From positions 39,862,808 to 39,926,807 of the forward strand of contig OX155951.1 in assembly GCA_944548615.1 (NCBI GenBank): a stretch of 64,000 nucleotides of DNA, read 5' to 3'. The notes under the pieces are model-generated. The model saw nothing but the letters and a program-made list of their open reading frames with translations, did no database searches and was not told the origin of the DNA. The translations under genes were made by a program, and so were the position numbers. This document shows positions 47,791-59,273 of this stretch, piece after piece. The DNA comes from Micropterix aruncella (Eukaryota; Arthropoda; Insecta; Lepidoptera; Micropterigidae). Every line of letters begins with the position of its first letter. Within the stretch, counting starts at the first letter, position 1.

Positions 47791-48346
47791 GTGCCGGGTA
47801 ATGGTAAGGGAGAGGACCGCGCAAGCGACCTCGAACTCGGAACCAATCGAGAGACCGGAGAAATCTGGTCACAATTGGAAGTGAGGGCGCGAGTATCTCG
47901 AGCCCGTCGGGTTTATTCCTGGCTACTCGCGGTAAGGCGTTGGACTCTCACGGGTTGTGGCGTAGCTAGACGTTGGATTGTTATTGTCCAAAGTCTTCTA
48001 CGCTCACTGCAGGGCGATAGAACGACTAATCGTTAAAACGTCCTGTGGTGACGGGTTCGCCCGTTGTAGTCGACACCGCAAGATGTGCCGGGTAATGGTA
48101 GCAAATGGTTTCGTGCAGCTTGGGCCATAAGATCTATTGTGTTTACGGATCGGTCCAAACCACAATTCAACTCCTATTCAGTAGCCTCCTCGTGTGGAAG
48201 GCTACCCCAGGTAAGACTCTAGCGTCTAGGGCCTCGCGGCTGGTGGATCAGTTTCATCTGGGAGACAGTTTGCGCACCGTTCGGCGACGCCAATCGGCTG
48301 TGTCTTCTGACTTATTGCTGAAGGCGTCTGGAAACTATGAAAATAT
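47791..48346 (+). repeat. unclassified repeat family 4, tandem copies A and B (left part)
   Basis: GTGCCGGGTAATGGTA occurs at 47791 and again at 48085. Copy A ends with a block GTCTTCTACGCTCACTGCAG ... GTTAAAACGTCCTG. Copy B starts with TTCGTGCAGCTTGGG and continues to 48346, where an RTE retrotransposon breaks it; it resumes at 50413. The block order matches copy C at 53150-53730. GC-rich and possibly the UTR of a non-LTR element; no gene is recognised. Confidence 0.55.
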
Positions 48347-50412
48347 TATTTATTATTTATTATTTATTCCGTAGCCGGCGATTGGGGAGGGGGTCGCCCT
48401 CGCAGCCAATACGCTGCTGTCGGTGCCGCTGGATATCGTACTCCATTCACGATTCGCTTCCATTCTTGACGATTTTTTGCCACGTCTCGAGCATCCCTAG
48501 CCGACAATCGTTGATTTTTAAGGTCGTCTTTGATGGTATTTAGCCAGGTTTTCTTCGGTGCCGATCGCTGAATTCTCCATTCTGTCGGACGGTCTCGCCA
48601 AAGAAGTTTACATGGCAAGCGATTGTCGTTCATTCGGCAAACATGGCCGAACCATCGTAGTCGACGTTTTTGTACTTCTTCTTCGATCGTTGTTACTAGA
48701 TCGCATCTTTCTCTAATGGTCTCGTTTCGAATTCGGTCGCGGAGTGAGACACCGAGAATCTGCCTCAAGCATCGCATTTGGAAGACTTCGAACTTTTTGA
48801 GGTCCGATTGTAGTAACGTCCACGTTTCCGATCCATAAAGAAGAATGGGAAGAACCAACGTTCGGTATAGTCGTACTTTGGTTTTGATGGTAATATTCAT
48901 TCGCTTCCATATGCACCACTTGAGCGAGGCGAATGTTGCTGTTGCCTGACCGATCCGGCTATGGACATCGGCCGTCGAAGCCACTTTCTTTTCCGTAACC
49001 AACGATCCTAAATACTTGAATTGTGGGACCTGTTCGATTTGGGTTCCATCGAGGTAAACGCTGGCCTTCGAACCGTCCGTAGTGAGCACTTTGGTCTTAT
49101 CCGCATTGATTTTCAATCCATATGATTGAGCAATTCCGGATATGTCGTATAAAATGTCCGTTGCTTCGGCATCAGTGTCGGCGAAAACGGCGCTATCATC
49201 AGCGAACATCAAATCGGTTATGAAGTTTGATTCGTCGAATCTAACTCCGCGTCGACCGTCGAATGCTCTCCGCATAATCGCGTCGATCACCACGTTAAAA
49301 AGTAGCGGCGATGCGACGTCTCCTTGTCGAACACCAGTTTGAATCGGGAATTCCTCAGACAAATCGTTACGGATTCGAACGCTGCTGGTTAAGCCATCGT
49401 ACGATGATTGGAGAAGTTTAATGATTTTTGGTGGCACGTGTTCTGTCTCCAAGGCACTCCATAAGCTGTTCCAATCGATGCAATCGAAGGCGGATTTAAA
49501 GTCTATGAAGACGACGATTGTTCGTTTGCCGCACCGTATTCTTTCTTCCATTAGCTGACGAAGAGCGAATATCTGATCAATGCATCCTCGATATGGTCTA
49601 AATCCTGCTTGCTCCTCTCGGCTCGTTTGTTCTCGATGTTTTTGTAGCCTCGACTGTATGATTTTTGTAAATACTTTGCCGACTATTGAAAGAAGGCTAA
49701 TACCGCGATAATTCTTGCATTCTCTGCTATCGCCTTTCTTTAAAATTGGCACAACGATGGCTTTCTTCCATGCCGACGGAATACGATCCGATTGCCAAAT
49801 ATGCGTTAGGAGAACATGTAGTTGTTGTAATAGAATGTCACCTCCTGCTTTGATCATCTCGGCGGTAACTTGATCTGGACCCGGCGCTTTACCATTTTTC
49901 AGCGATTTTATTGCCGTTTTCACTTCGTTTATTGTTGGTTCGTTATCGGAAAACGGATTCGCCGGCTGATTGATAATCGGCGGTTGCGGTGCTGGACCTT
50001 GAGGCGGATCGTGATTGTGCAGCTGATTAAAGAATTCCCTCCACCGCTGCAGGCGCTCGTGGGGGGAGATCACGAAAGTTCCATCCGATTTCTTGATGTT
50101 GTCATTCGTTGATGTTGTTTTCCCGCCTAACCGTCGGATTGTTTGGTATAGCGTCCGATATTCGTGCCTCGATGCTGCTTCTTCCAATTCGGCTGCAACG
50201 TTATTCCAATGCGCTTCTCGTTCCGATTTCATTCTTTGTCGGACTTCTTTGTTCAATAATCGGTATTTTTCGAAATTGACGTGTTTCATCCGTTTTCGTT
50301 GGTCGACGAGATCTAAACAGTCGTCCGAAATCCATTGCTGCGTCCGTCGACGGATGGGTGGGCACAGCTCCGTTGCACACTTCACAAGGGACTGCTTGCT
50401 TAGGAGACACTA
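48347..50412 (-). mobile_element. 5'-truncated RTE-type retrotransposon
   Basis: The element is flanked by an 11-bp direct repeat TATGAAAATAT (48336-48346 and 50413-50423), its target-site duplication. The 3' end (left) is a short ATAAATAATAAATAATA tail that starts inside the stop codon of the RT frame, typical of RTE elements with very short 3' UTRs. The endonuclease and 5' UTR are missing. The last bases on the 5' side form a foldback with the flank. Confidence 0.85.
48364..50397 (-). CDS. RTE-type reverse transcriptase, 5'-truncated ORF
   Basis: About 677 codons are open without a stop. Residues are counted from the codon at 50385 (GTG, not a true start). Blocks in order: NGKAPGPDQVTAEMI near 164, KNYRGISLLSIVGKVFTKII near 224, EEQAGFRPYRGCIDQI near 257, VFIDFKSAFDCIDW near 292, QTGVRQGDVASPLLFNVVID near 349, the catalytic FADD box (LMFADDSAVFADT) near 392, and FKYLGSLVTEKK near 456. 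The C-terminal RRLRWFGHVCRM near 574 is a hallmark of RTE-like and related elements. The polymerase core looks intact, so the copy is young, but with no apurinic endonuclease it cannot move alone. It lies on the minus strand inside repeat family 4. Confidence 0.9.
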   Translation of the reverse strand, partial: KQSLVKCATELCPPIRRRTQQWISDDCLDLVDQRKRMKHVNFEKYRLLNKEVRQRMKSEREAHWNNVAAELEEAASRHEYRTLYQTIRRLGGKTTSTNDNIKKSDGTFVISPHERLQRWREFFNQLHNHDPPQGPAPQPPIINQPANPFSDNEPTINEVKTAIKSLKNGKAPGPDQVTAEMIKAGGDILLQQLHVLLTHIWQSDRIPSAWKKAIVVPILKKGDSRECKNYRGISLLSIVGKVFTKIIQSRLQKHREQTSREEQAGFRPYRGCIDQIFALRQLMEERIRCGKRTIVVFIDFKSAFDCIDWNSLWSALETEHVPPKIIKLLQSSYDGLTSSVRIRNDLSEEFPIQTGVRQGDVASPLLFNVVIDAIMRRAFDGRRGVRFDESNFITDLMFADDSAVFADTDAEATDILYDISGIAQSYGLKINADKTKVLTTDGSKASVYLDGTQIEQVPQFKYLGSLVTEKKVASTADVHSRIGQATATFASLKWCIWKRMNITIKTKVRLYRTLVLPILLYGSETWTLLQSDLKKFEVFQMRCLRQILGVSLRDRIRNETIRERCDLVTTIEEEVQKRRLRWFGHVCRMNDNRLPCKLLWRDRPTEWRIQRSAPKKTWLNTIKDDLKNQRLSARDARDVAKNRQEWKRIVNGVRYPAAPTAAYWLRGRPPPQSPATE

Positions 50413-50437
50413 TATGAAAATATAGTGTCTCCTAAGC
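50398..50437. repeat. 17-bp perfect foldback at the RTE 5' junction
   Basis: Arm GCTTAGGAGACACTATA (50398-50414), loop TGAAAA, and its exact complement (50421-50437). The outer right arm is flanking repeat DNA; the left arm lies inside the insertion. Confidence 0.95.
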
Positions 50438-50860
50438 AACGAGGGTGGATGTTGACCTGTCATTCTTGAAATGACCAAATGGCTACCTGATCCAGAACTC
50501 AGAGCAGGGCTAATGATGCCATGACTCGCGATTGATTCAACTAAATATACGGTAGGATCAAACTCGTAACCAGTCAGAAGGTTGGAGGTATCCTGATAGT
50601 AAACTCCAGATTGAGATATCCTTCAGAAACTGTCAGTGGGCGAGGCTGCTCGCTGGGTACCTTCCCCGGTGCCCCGCTGTAAGGCGTTGGTCTCTGAGGG
50701 GCATGTTGGCTTAGCTTGGCAGTAGGTTTGTATTCGTCGCTAAGTCTTCTACGCTCACCTCACGGGAGATAGAACCATTATTATCGTTAAAATTTCCTGA
50801 GGTGCGGTCGCCTGTTGTAGTTAACGCCTCTACGTGTGCCGGCCGGGCAGTTCCAGAATA
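50413..50860 (+). repeat. repeat family 4, copy B (right part)
   Basis: It continues copy B after the RTE insertion: GTCTCCTAAGCAACGAGGGT corresponds to GTTTCCTATGACAGCGGAGG in copy C, and GTCTTCTACGCTCACCTCAC near 50743 matches copy A. It ends with a T-run near 50870. Confidence 0.55.
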
Positions 50861-53149
50861 TTCTAAAGGTTTTTTTTTTCTAATATGCATAAGAAGCATA
50901 TTAGAACAAATGAAAAGTTTAGCCTGGCATTATTTTCAACAAGGCTTACACCATTTCTAGAATTACATAATAGGTATAATTGGGTAGACTCTATCGGCGA
51001 CGCATCCGCAGAAGGGTGCGTGTAACATCTTGTGTGCAGAGGCTTTATATGCACGTTAATCACTTGCCCTACGATGTAGCACTGCCACGCATAGCGCAAC
51101 CGACTTCTCTACATGCAAAGCTCCGCGGGGACACGAGCCTCTCTTCGATCCGATATATCTTAGTCAAAAAGGTAGGATTCGGTGGGTACCGGAACCAATT
51201 CTCCTGCTCATAGGTTTTCCCCGTCGATGCTTGACCTCAAAACCTAGGCGATCCGATTGGACAAAGGAGGGGATGTCATTCTCCGAAACTGTTACCCAAT
51301 GCCATAGAAGACGTCGACAAAATGTTAAAGTGGAAAGTATAACGCATGAACATTAACGAGAAACAAATCTATCTTCTAAGGTTTGTAGGTTATAAAATCA
51401 TCATGAGAGAGATGCTGGAGAAACTCCATAAAACTCTAAATGACCTCAGTGATGCATCCCAATGAGTGGGTTTCCGGATGAAAATGAATACATAAAAGTT
51501 TTTAACCTATTACTTAAGTTACCATATTAACCTTATCAGTGTCATACCTACTCACAAGCTATATATTAATAATTACTAAATACCGTGGTTTAGTCTCTAA
51601 TAAAAATAAATAAATATATATAAACAAAGTAATGTTCTATCTAGCCGATTACCGGGGAGTCCAATAATACGGTTTGCTTTAGAAGTGTGATCGATGATAA
51701 CAAGATGTCGGTTCCATTTAAAAGGACTAGATGACACGATCTCAGCAGCAGCGGACAAGGGGCACCTCAGCCTGTTATTTATCACACTAGGTTAGAGGCT
51801 CGCGTAAGTGACCTAGAGCAAGTACCAATGTAAAGGTACTTCATCACCGGGAGCATTCGCCTGTAATGTAACATTTTAAATTCGATTTTGAGCATTACAT
51901 TACAATACTGCCTCTCTGTGTGACGAGCATTCACCTGTAATGTAACATAGATTCGCCTGCACATAGATTGTATCATTACAGGTTGCGCACTGTAATGCTC
52001 GGATCTCCTCCGTCACTGATGTAATGCTCGAATCTGTAACGTTATATTACAGCTCATGATAAAGGTGCACCTTAATGAGTAGAAGTTTTCCAAAAGCGTT
52101 AAGTGCTTTGCAAGTGCCCTCGCTGTTTCAGGAAGGTCTCTGATGGGTAGTGGCGTAACTAGATCACTAGACTCATGTCCCAATATCATTGAAACTTACC
52201 CCAAGGTTAAAAGACGACAGCAATCATAATAACATCCTAAGATACCAGGTTTAACCGCAGCATCGACAATCAAATGACCGAAACGAAATACGTTTCACGT
52301 CTAAAATATGGGTTAAATCTGTTTTCAAGCAGCTCGGTTAATTACAACAGTGTATCGAATATTTACGAGGATTTGGTAAATATAATGAAATGTCGGATAG
52401 CTAATTAAAAGCCGCAAGTCGGCGCGGCGGCGCGCCGCAGATTGCGAAATAACGCCCCGGCGGCAATATCCGCCCGCCCAAGCACGCACTTAAGAATAGT
52501 ACTTAAGACGCTAAGTACGCGGCGCTTTGAAAAGTAATTTTCCAGTGCTCGTGCCTAAACACTGCTATAAGCTAGCGGCTTGTTGATTTTTTGGTGAATT
52601 AAATCAACAAATCAAGTCGAATTGCATTTAATCACATGGCAAGACGACCGCGTGACGCTTTGAAATGTGAGTCCGTCAAAAATCGATAAAAATTCTATAT
52701 TAAAGACAAATTTCTGTGTAAAATCTGTCACTTATTCTCATTTTTTATATTCCTCAAACTCGCTCCAGTACGCTAATTTATAAATAATTAATCAAGAGTA
52801 ATAAATTAACGGAAAGAACGAAAAAACTTTTATACGTGATTTACCTGCTGAAGCCTCTGAAAACTGAAAGAATGAAGAAATAAGGAACGAGGCTAATTTG
52901 AGCGGGCAGCGCGTGATCGGACTGCAAACAAACTGAACTGGCCGCGCTCTGAGGGACGCTACTTTCGCCTTTTATTTTTTCATTTTGGATTAAACTTTTT
53001 CGCAGATAAAATATTTAATTCTAACTTTTAGGCTAAAAGCTTTTGATGGCGCCACTGCCTGATAATGCTGAATATAATAGATATGGGTGAAATATTTACA
53101 TAAACAGTATGCAGAAGTTTTATTATTATGATTAATGGTTCCTAATTGT
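50861..53149. other. intergenic, repeat-rich
   Basis: At 51790-52075 the motif GTAATG(T/C)-with-GAGCATTC is repeated in both orientations. A CpG-rich block lies at 52400-52550. No gene is supported. Confidence 0.4.
51790..52075. repeat. clustered short inverted/direct motifs
   Basis: GAGCATTC(G/A)CCTGTAATG occurs twice in direct orientation (51853, 51927), and TGTAATGCTCG(G/A)ATCT occurs twice in the opposite sense (51990, 52019). The cluster may be the ends of a small element or a local rearrangement. Confidence 0.6.
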
Positions 53150-53730
53150 TCCGTGCAGCTTGGGTGGTATTAACCAAAAATCTGTCATTCGGCCTGCCGA
53201 ACTCATGATTCATCTCCTATCGCATCCTATCCTCCTAGTAGCATCCTCGAAGAGGGGCTTACCCTGTCAGGGCCACTGTGAGACTGCCACGAATGTAATC
53301 CAACAGTCAGAGGCGGTTGGAATCAGAAGATCGCGGACTCGGTGGAATACCTTGGGCGAAACTGGGCACCATCCGGATTGCTAGTTGACGAATGCCCAGC
53401 TAGCGAATAACCAAAGGGGTCTGGAGACGTATGTTTCCTATGACAGCGGAGGGCAGTTGTCGACCTGATGTCTTCAACCCTTGAAGAAATCCGTCGGCCA
53501 CCCGATCCCTAGTGACCATGGCGTGTAAAGGGCGTCGCTTTCCTCAAAATATTCAAAGTGAATAAGTCAGTCGGTTACTTACGGTCATATTAACGGAGCT
53601 AGTCTGTGGGCTGTGTTGTCCCTGAGTCTCTGTGTATTCACCTCACGGCTGAAAAAAACGATCTTTATCGTTATAACAGCGTTATAACTGAGGTGTCGGT
53701 TTAGCCCATTGCAGATGACAGTGTCAAAGT
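53150..53730 (+). repeat. repeat family 4, copy C
   Basis: An uninterrupted diverged copy: TTCCGTGCAGCTTGGG at 53149, GGGGTCTGGAGACGTATG at 53418, GACCTGATGTCTTCAACC near 53461 and CACCTCACGGCTGAAAAA near 53640. It serves as the empty-site reference for the RTE insertion in copy B. Confidence 0.55.
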
Positions 53731-54149
53731 GACGTCAGAGAGTAATGTAATAAAATTTCCTTATTTAATATTAAAATCTTTATTTGTAACTAGCGTAATA
53801 TCTCCCTGTATTCTCCCCTTCCTCTAACCCCCCCCCCCTCCCCCCCAGAGCCCTTTTCCTCTGAACTGATTTTTGTTTGTTTTATTTGTGGAAACCCACT
53901 GATTTGGTCAAACGATTCCCTTTTTCTTCACGTATCTGCCACTTGAAATTCATTATTTTGTAAATATATCGTTTATCTAACTTCTTGTAGTTTTTTTTCA
54001 GTTGAGTTTTAGTGATTCACTTCAAAATGCAGTGGCGCTCATCATACTTACATTGCTTGATTTTTTATTTTGTTCTTTGCCGTCCTACAAACCGAAGAGT
54101 AGGTAAAATATTGTGAACGTGCTAAAATACAATCTACGAAGACTGACAT
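53731..54149. other. spacer with poly(C) tract
   Basis: C-runs at 53829-53847. No gene is seen. Confidence 0.4.
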
Positions 54150-54510
54150 ACGCATTTTGATCCCCCTCCCCAGTCGATTAAGACCATTTCCAGACTTAAA
54201 CTTGCTCGTGTGTCTGTGTATCTATATGTCGATATGTCTTTGTGTGTGTATTCCTCAACGGTAGCGTCCAAACACTTCTTTCCGATTGAGCTGAAGTTTG
54301 TCATGCGGGCATCATTTGGTCATAGCACGAGTTGAAAAGACTGTGGTTGAAATCAGTCCACCAGAGGGCGCGTTAGTCACTTCAATCTCTAAAAATTGGA
54401 CTTAGACTTGAAATTCGGTACACGGCACGAAATGATATTTTGGTTGGGATATCTCTTATACATAAAAGCGGCACAAATCACATTTAAAGTCCGCTATATA
54501 GGTATTAAAA
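54150..54510 (+). repeat. dispersed repeat family 3, complete copy
   Basis: It matches both halves of the interrupted copy at 21775-22710, including GTGTGTCTGTG, TTGTCATGCGGGCATCATTT, GGTTGAAATCAGTCCACC and ATTGGACTTAGACTTG. Non-coding. Confidence 0.65.
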
Positions 54511-54944
54511 AAACAGTAAGGCCATTAAAAGCGCCGACGCTTGCGATGCATGGCTCGTTTGAAATTTGAATTCGAAAACTCACTGTGACCTGAGTTTGCA
54601 ATTTGATTTTTAAATTGAATGAGATGTATTCTCGTTCGAAATTCATAATTTCATTGCATTAATTTTCGCCAACTGCTCATCAACTTTATTATGAAGTAAA
54701 CTGGCTACTTGCGGGGAAAGTCTTGGGGTGACACACTCGATTTTTAAAATAATTTATGTTATCAGTATGATCTCATTATTACCTACTAAAATGTGGCGAG
54801 TGTTATAGACAAAACTAACTTCCACGATTTACGAGTACATGCGAGCAATATTCAATATTCCAAGTTTGCCAATATTCAATATTTCAAGAGGTTCAACATT
54901 CTACGGAAATCGAGCTAGGGCGTACACCGTCCGCCTCTGCATTT
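54511..54944. other. spacer
   Basis: A local duplication CAATATTCAATATT(C/T)C(A)A occurs near 54850-54885. No gene is seen. Confidence 0.35.
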
Positions 54945-55075
54945 AATGATAATAATAATAATATAGTCTTTGTTTGCACTTAATAATATAACAAAAAGGC
55001 GAGCTTATTGCCAAATGGCAATGTCTTACAACTTAGGTTAGTTGTAGGCTACTTGCGTGGTACTTGCGTGAATTG
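54945..55075 (-). repeat. second copy of the 3190-3480 repeat
   Basis: It holds the (ATA)n run, AAAAAGGCGAGCTTATTG and ATGGCAATGTCTTACAACTT. Confidence 0.55.
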
Positions 55076-57944
55076 TGAAAATAAAGTTTATTACGTTCGT
55101 CTGCATTAAATACAGACCAGTAAAGGTATTTAAAACTAAGAAAGCATTTCAAACGCACGTAGTCGAGCAGCAGCACACGCTCACAATTCCAACCCATAGG
55201 AAAGCAAGGATGGCATCAATGCGAATTACCATTGGCACAATGCGTTATTACAATTCCTGGAACGAAATATACGTATTTCGTCATAATCGTAATTATTTTA
55301 TTATTTTTTAAGGATTTTATTGAGGATAATAAACATATTATGTATTTTTTCAAAGTATGTATTATATGTGGTGAATTAAATATAAATAATTTAAATGAAA
55401 AATTTCGTTGTGAAGGTTATGCAATTTAAATTATATAAAATTTTATATTTTATGTACAGATTTCGTTTTTTTAAATGCCTTTTTTCATACTATAAAATTA
55501 TTTTACATTTTATTCTATAAGTTCAGTGCCAATTTAATCCTGTCGGATTCAGTTATTTTTTTAATTGTCTTCTAAAACATTATTTTATATCAGTCCGTTT
55601 TAATGCACATATTTAAATACGGAAAGACTGTTATTACTTTGATTCTTTATTTTATTTATTTATTATTATTTATTTAAAAATTAATTACTATAAAACATTG
55701 ATTAGCTTTCAAAAATAGCAGGAACCGTATGGCTAAACCTTAACCTTTTGCTTATTTGTTTCTGACACTCAACTGGGACTAGCCCGTTCTAGGGTGGACA
55801 GGACTCCAATATTACAATAAAGTTTGCTTGATTGCTTGGTTGCTTACAAATGTACAAGTTTTAGTAAAAAGCTAATGACACCAAATTGCCCTAAAATGTG
55901 GTCTTCAGAATAAAATAAAAAAAAATAATAAAAGATAATATAATAAATAAAATGCAATTCCATTACTTAATCGGCAATAAATATAATATAAAATTCGATT
56001 AAATAATATAAATAAAGTTATATGTGCTTGTGCTTCCTAATTTCATTTTATTATATTGTAATTAATATCATATGTTAGACATTTTAGATCAGCCAGTAGA
56101 ATAATGATAACATTTAATTAGATATTAGCAAATAAGTAAACAATTTCAATCTGTTGACGTAACATGGAATTACGAGAGACATAATGCATTATCACAATTA
56201 ATGTTACACCATAATTAGGACAATTATTGTATTTCTATTTCTATCTCGTGTGAAAGAGTGCGCGCCAACTTTTGTAACAAATCACGCACGAACTAGTACG
56301 CATGCACACACGCATGATAATGCCTAATTTAAAATTGCAATGCTAATATTATGGCTATAAAAAAACATGATTAATTTATATAATTTCAATCTTATTCGTC
56401 CCTAGCGTTTTAAATGATTTGGTAAAGTGGAATTCAGCTGTGAGTAAAATTCAAAGAGCGCCCAAATTCGACAAGCATTCTTAAACACAATAATCCAATT
56501 TGCTCGTGAATACACCATGGCGAGATGAAAGGCGGCAGTGAGAATATCTCGGTAAATATTGTGTCTGAAAGAGATTATATTTAATGTCAACAAAGACGGG
56601 CTTTAGAAGCCCGCGGGGCGGAAGGAGTGATGAAAAGGGGATGGAAGGGAACGCAAGGGAACGCAAGGGGCGAAGGCATCAACTTAATTTACACATGTTA
56701 AGGAAACAAAGTTAGTGATATCCCTTTAGCCCTGTGTCCCTTCGTAGCTTGTTTGCCGCTTGCTGCCGCGTCGCACTTCTTTTTAAAGCTCATTTCGTAA
56801 AAGTCGCTAGACGTGGAGGGAATTTTTCGTGGAATTACCATGGGATTTAGATGTAACTTTCGCACTACTATGTATATAAATATATGTGTATACATATTCG
56901 CACTACTATGTATATACAGATACACTTATACCTATATACATATATTTATTAAAACAACATGATTTACAGGAGAATGGCTATGCTATTCGGCATACAGTAC
57001 AATAAAACGTGCAGGAAAAACAAGTTGAACCGATAGCCGTTGACTCATCGCATACCTAACTGATCAAAAACACCCTTATCTAGGGATGCTGATAGTTAAC
57101 TTACCATATTGCAAGCTGACAGGTATGCCGCTCGGTTATATAATTATTATTGGAAAAAAGTTTTTATTGGAATATGAATATAATTATTATTGGAATATAT
57201 ACTTATATACATATACAAGTGAGTTTTAATTAACCAGGACCCATGAAGGGGGTGAATTAGTACGAGCAAGTAAGCAAATTTTAATAAAAAATTCTGGGAA
57301 AATAAAATAAAATAAAAATGACTGAAAATCGAAAATTCAAAATTTAAAAAAATACTTTTTGAAAAATAGTATAAAAAGCGCCGAGCACGGTGGGCTATTT
57401 AGCGGTAAGTATACTATAGCTAATATTGTTTATTAGTAGTACCTATTTAATGTACCGATAGATGGCGTAGCGCGCTCAAACGCTTGTCAAACTTTTATTT
57501 AACAATCAAGTTCTTCAAATTTTCTTTTTATTTTTTTTATTTTTAAAGTTTTATTTTTAAAGTTGCTTAGTTGCCCTCACTAATTTACTCCCTTGAAGGA
57601 TGCCGGTTAATTAAAACTCATCCTGTATATTCAATGCTTGTGAATATAAAATATTTTTTGTTGTTCCATATTCGTCTTTGCTATCAAAAACATACAAAGC
57701 GCACATAAACGTGTAACACTGTAATTCCATTAAATCGATCAAATACATTTGTAAGTACGTGAATAAAATGGCGTGAATAAATAATGCAGCGACATGTCAG
57801 TTTTTGGCGTGCAACAGGACAGAAATGATAGGAATGCGGTCATACATAACGATAAAATCGCGCAGTGACGTGCGATACATGGACCTTAGGATTCATAGAT
57901 ATTCGGACGTGCGATATATGATACAGGGACCTTGAGACATACCT
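55076..57944. other. AT-rich intergenic region
   Basis: No gene is supported. The 78-codon frame at 55075-55311 and the frames at 56402-56925 have no known domain. A GC-richer patch lies at 56590-56670 and a TA-rich microsatellite at about 56870-56945. Confidence 0.4.
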
Positions 57945-57990
57945 ACTGTATCAATGTTTTGTCACAACTTCATGCAAATCCTTATCGACG

Positions 57991-59273
57991 TAGGGGAATG
58001 GCGGGCAAGATGGATAGAGAGGGCAAGACGGATAGACGAAATAATATCAGAACGCTGCGCGCGCTCGAATTCCCGTCAAATATTATCGTTGCCTACACGC
58101 CGAACGACTTCCCCGCTGAGTAGCCGCCGCCCTCCCGCGCGCGACACACGTCCTAGAAGAGAGATGACGTTTTGTGTTCCGAACTTTCGATTTTTTAAAA
58201 GTAAGCGAGAGTGAATATTTCTTTTGTTTCCTTGTAATTTTTAATGTTTTGATATTTTTCAATTTGTTTAGTAGTGAACATGTTTGCTTTAAATGGATTA
58301 CATCGTTCATTAGTTTTATTTTATTTGATAATATTTTTTATCTCACCGTATGCGTGCGGGTAAAATGGGTCATGCTGTTTATGCTATATTCATCTTGTCC
58401 GAGGATTACTTAAATTGTATTTTATGTATTGTTATCCTTTGCAGATCCTTCGCAGACACGCAGTAGTCTTGTAAGAATACGAAAAAACCTGCAATCAGCC
58501 AAAAAACTTCGCTCCAAAAAAGCTCTGACCAGCCTACTTATTCATACACAGTCTGCGAAGAACCTTACCAAACACTCTTAACCCCACCGAATCACGAGAT
58601 TTCGCGAGCGTATGTCTTTGAAAGACTATATATAAGTATGGAAATTTTAGATTTATTATGGCGGCCGACCAAAATATTAATTTCTCCCAAACTGTTGTTG
58701 CGATAATTACAATAAAACGACGTTTTGTTCCCGATGAAATTTTATATTAGAATATTAGAACTTTAGAATACTAACTTTAGAATACTACTAAGTAGAATAC
58801 GAACTTTAGAACTTTAAAATACTAGAATATTAGTCTGAGTCTGATCGATCCCAAGGAGGCGCAACTGTGCTTTTACTTTTGAGTCCGATCGGTCCCTTTG
58901 AGGCTCGACGGGTTAACAGAAGACTGGATAGAATGTTCGGGGAGCAAGAATTCCACACAGGAACTCTGCTCCTCCTATTTGGGATATGGTTCATACTTTT
59001 GCGACCAGTGCGATGACTAATAGGAATATTATCGATTTTACCGACTTCGTGATCCATCTTATCCGCCCTGGTTGGGCCAGATGGATAATTTCCACTCTTT
59101 AATTATTCTTAAAAATTAATAATTTTCCTTTTAATATTACCTGATTTCTATGAAAAATGATACGTTACTATGTAAACGATTGTAATAAATGAAGTTTTTA
59201 AGAATAATGTAATGATTAGTTATATTTACGTCAGTTTGTTCTCATTATATCCATCTTGCCCGCCCCTCCCCTA
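57991..59273. mobile_element. TIR element inserted in the Helitron gene
   Basis: The ends are TAGGGGAATGGCGGGCAAGA and, from the right, TAGGGGAGGGGCGGGCAAGA, continuing TGGATA for about 26 bp. Treating the outer TA as target duplication, excision joins the Helitron Rep frame exactly. The inner frames (e.g. 58830-59057 minus) contain no recognised transposase; further AGATGGATA motifs lie inside (59084). Confidence 0.8.

Noticed and set aside
48105..48374. 89-codon plus-strand frame
   Set aside because: It spans repeat family 4 and the RTE tail; a shadow frame.
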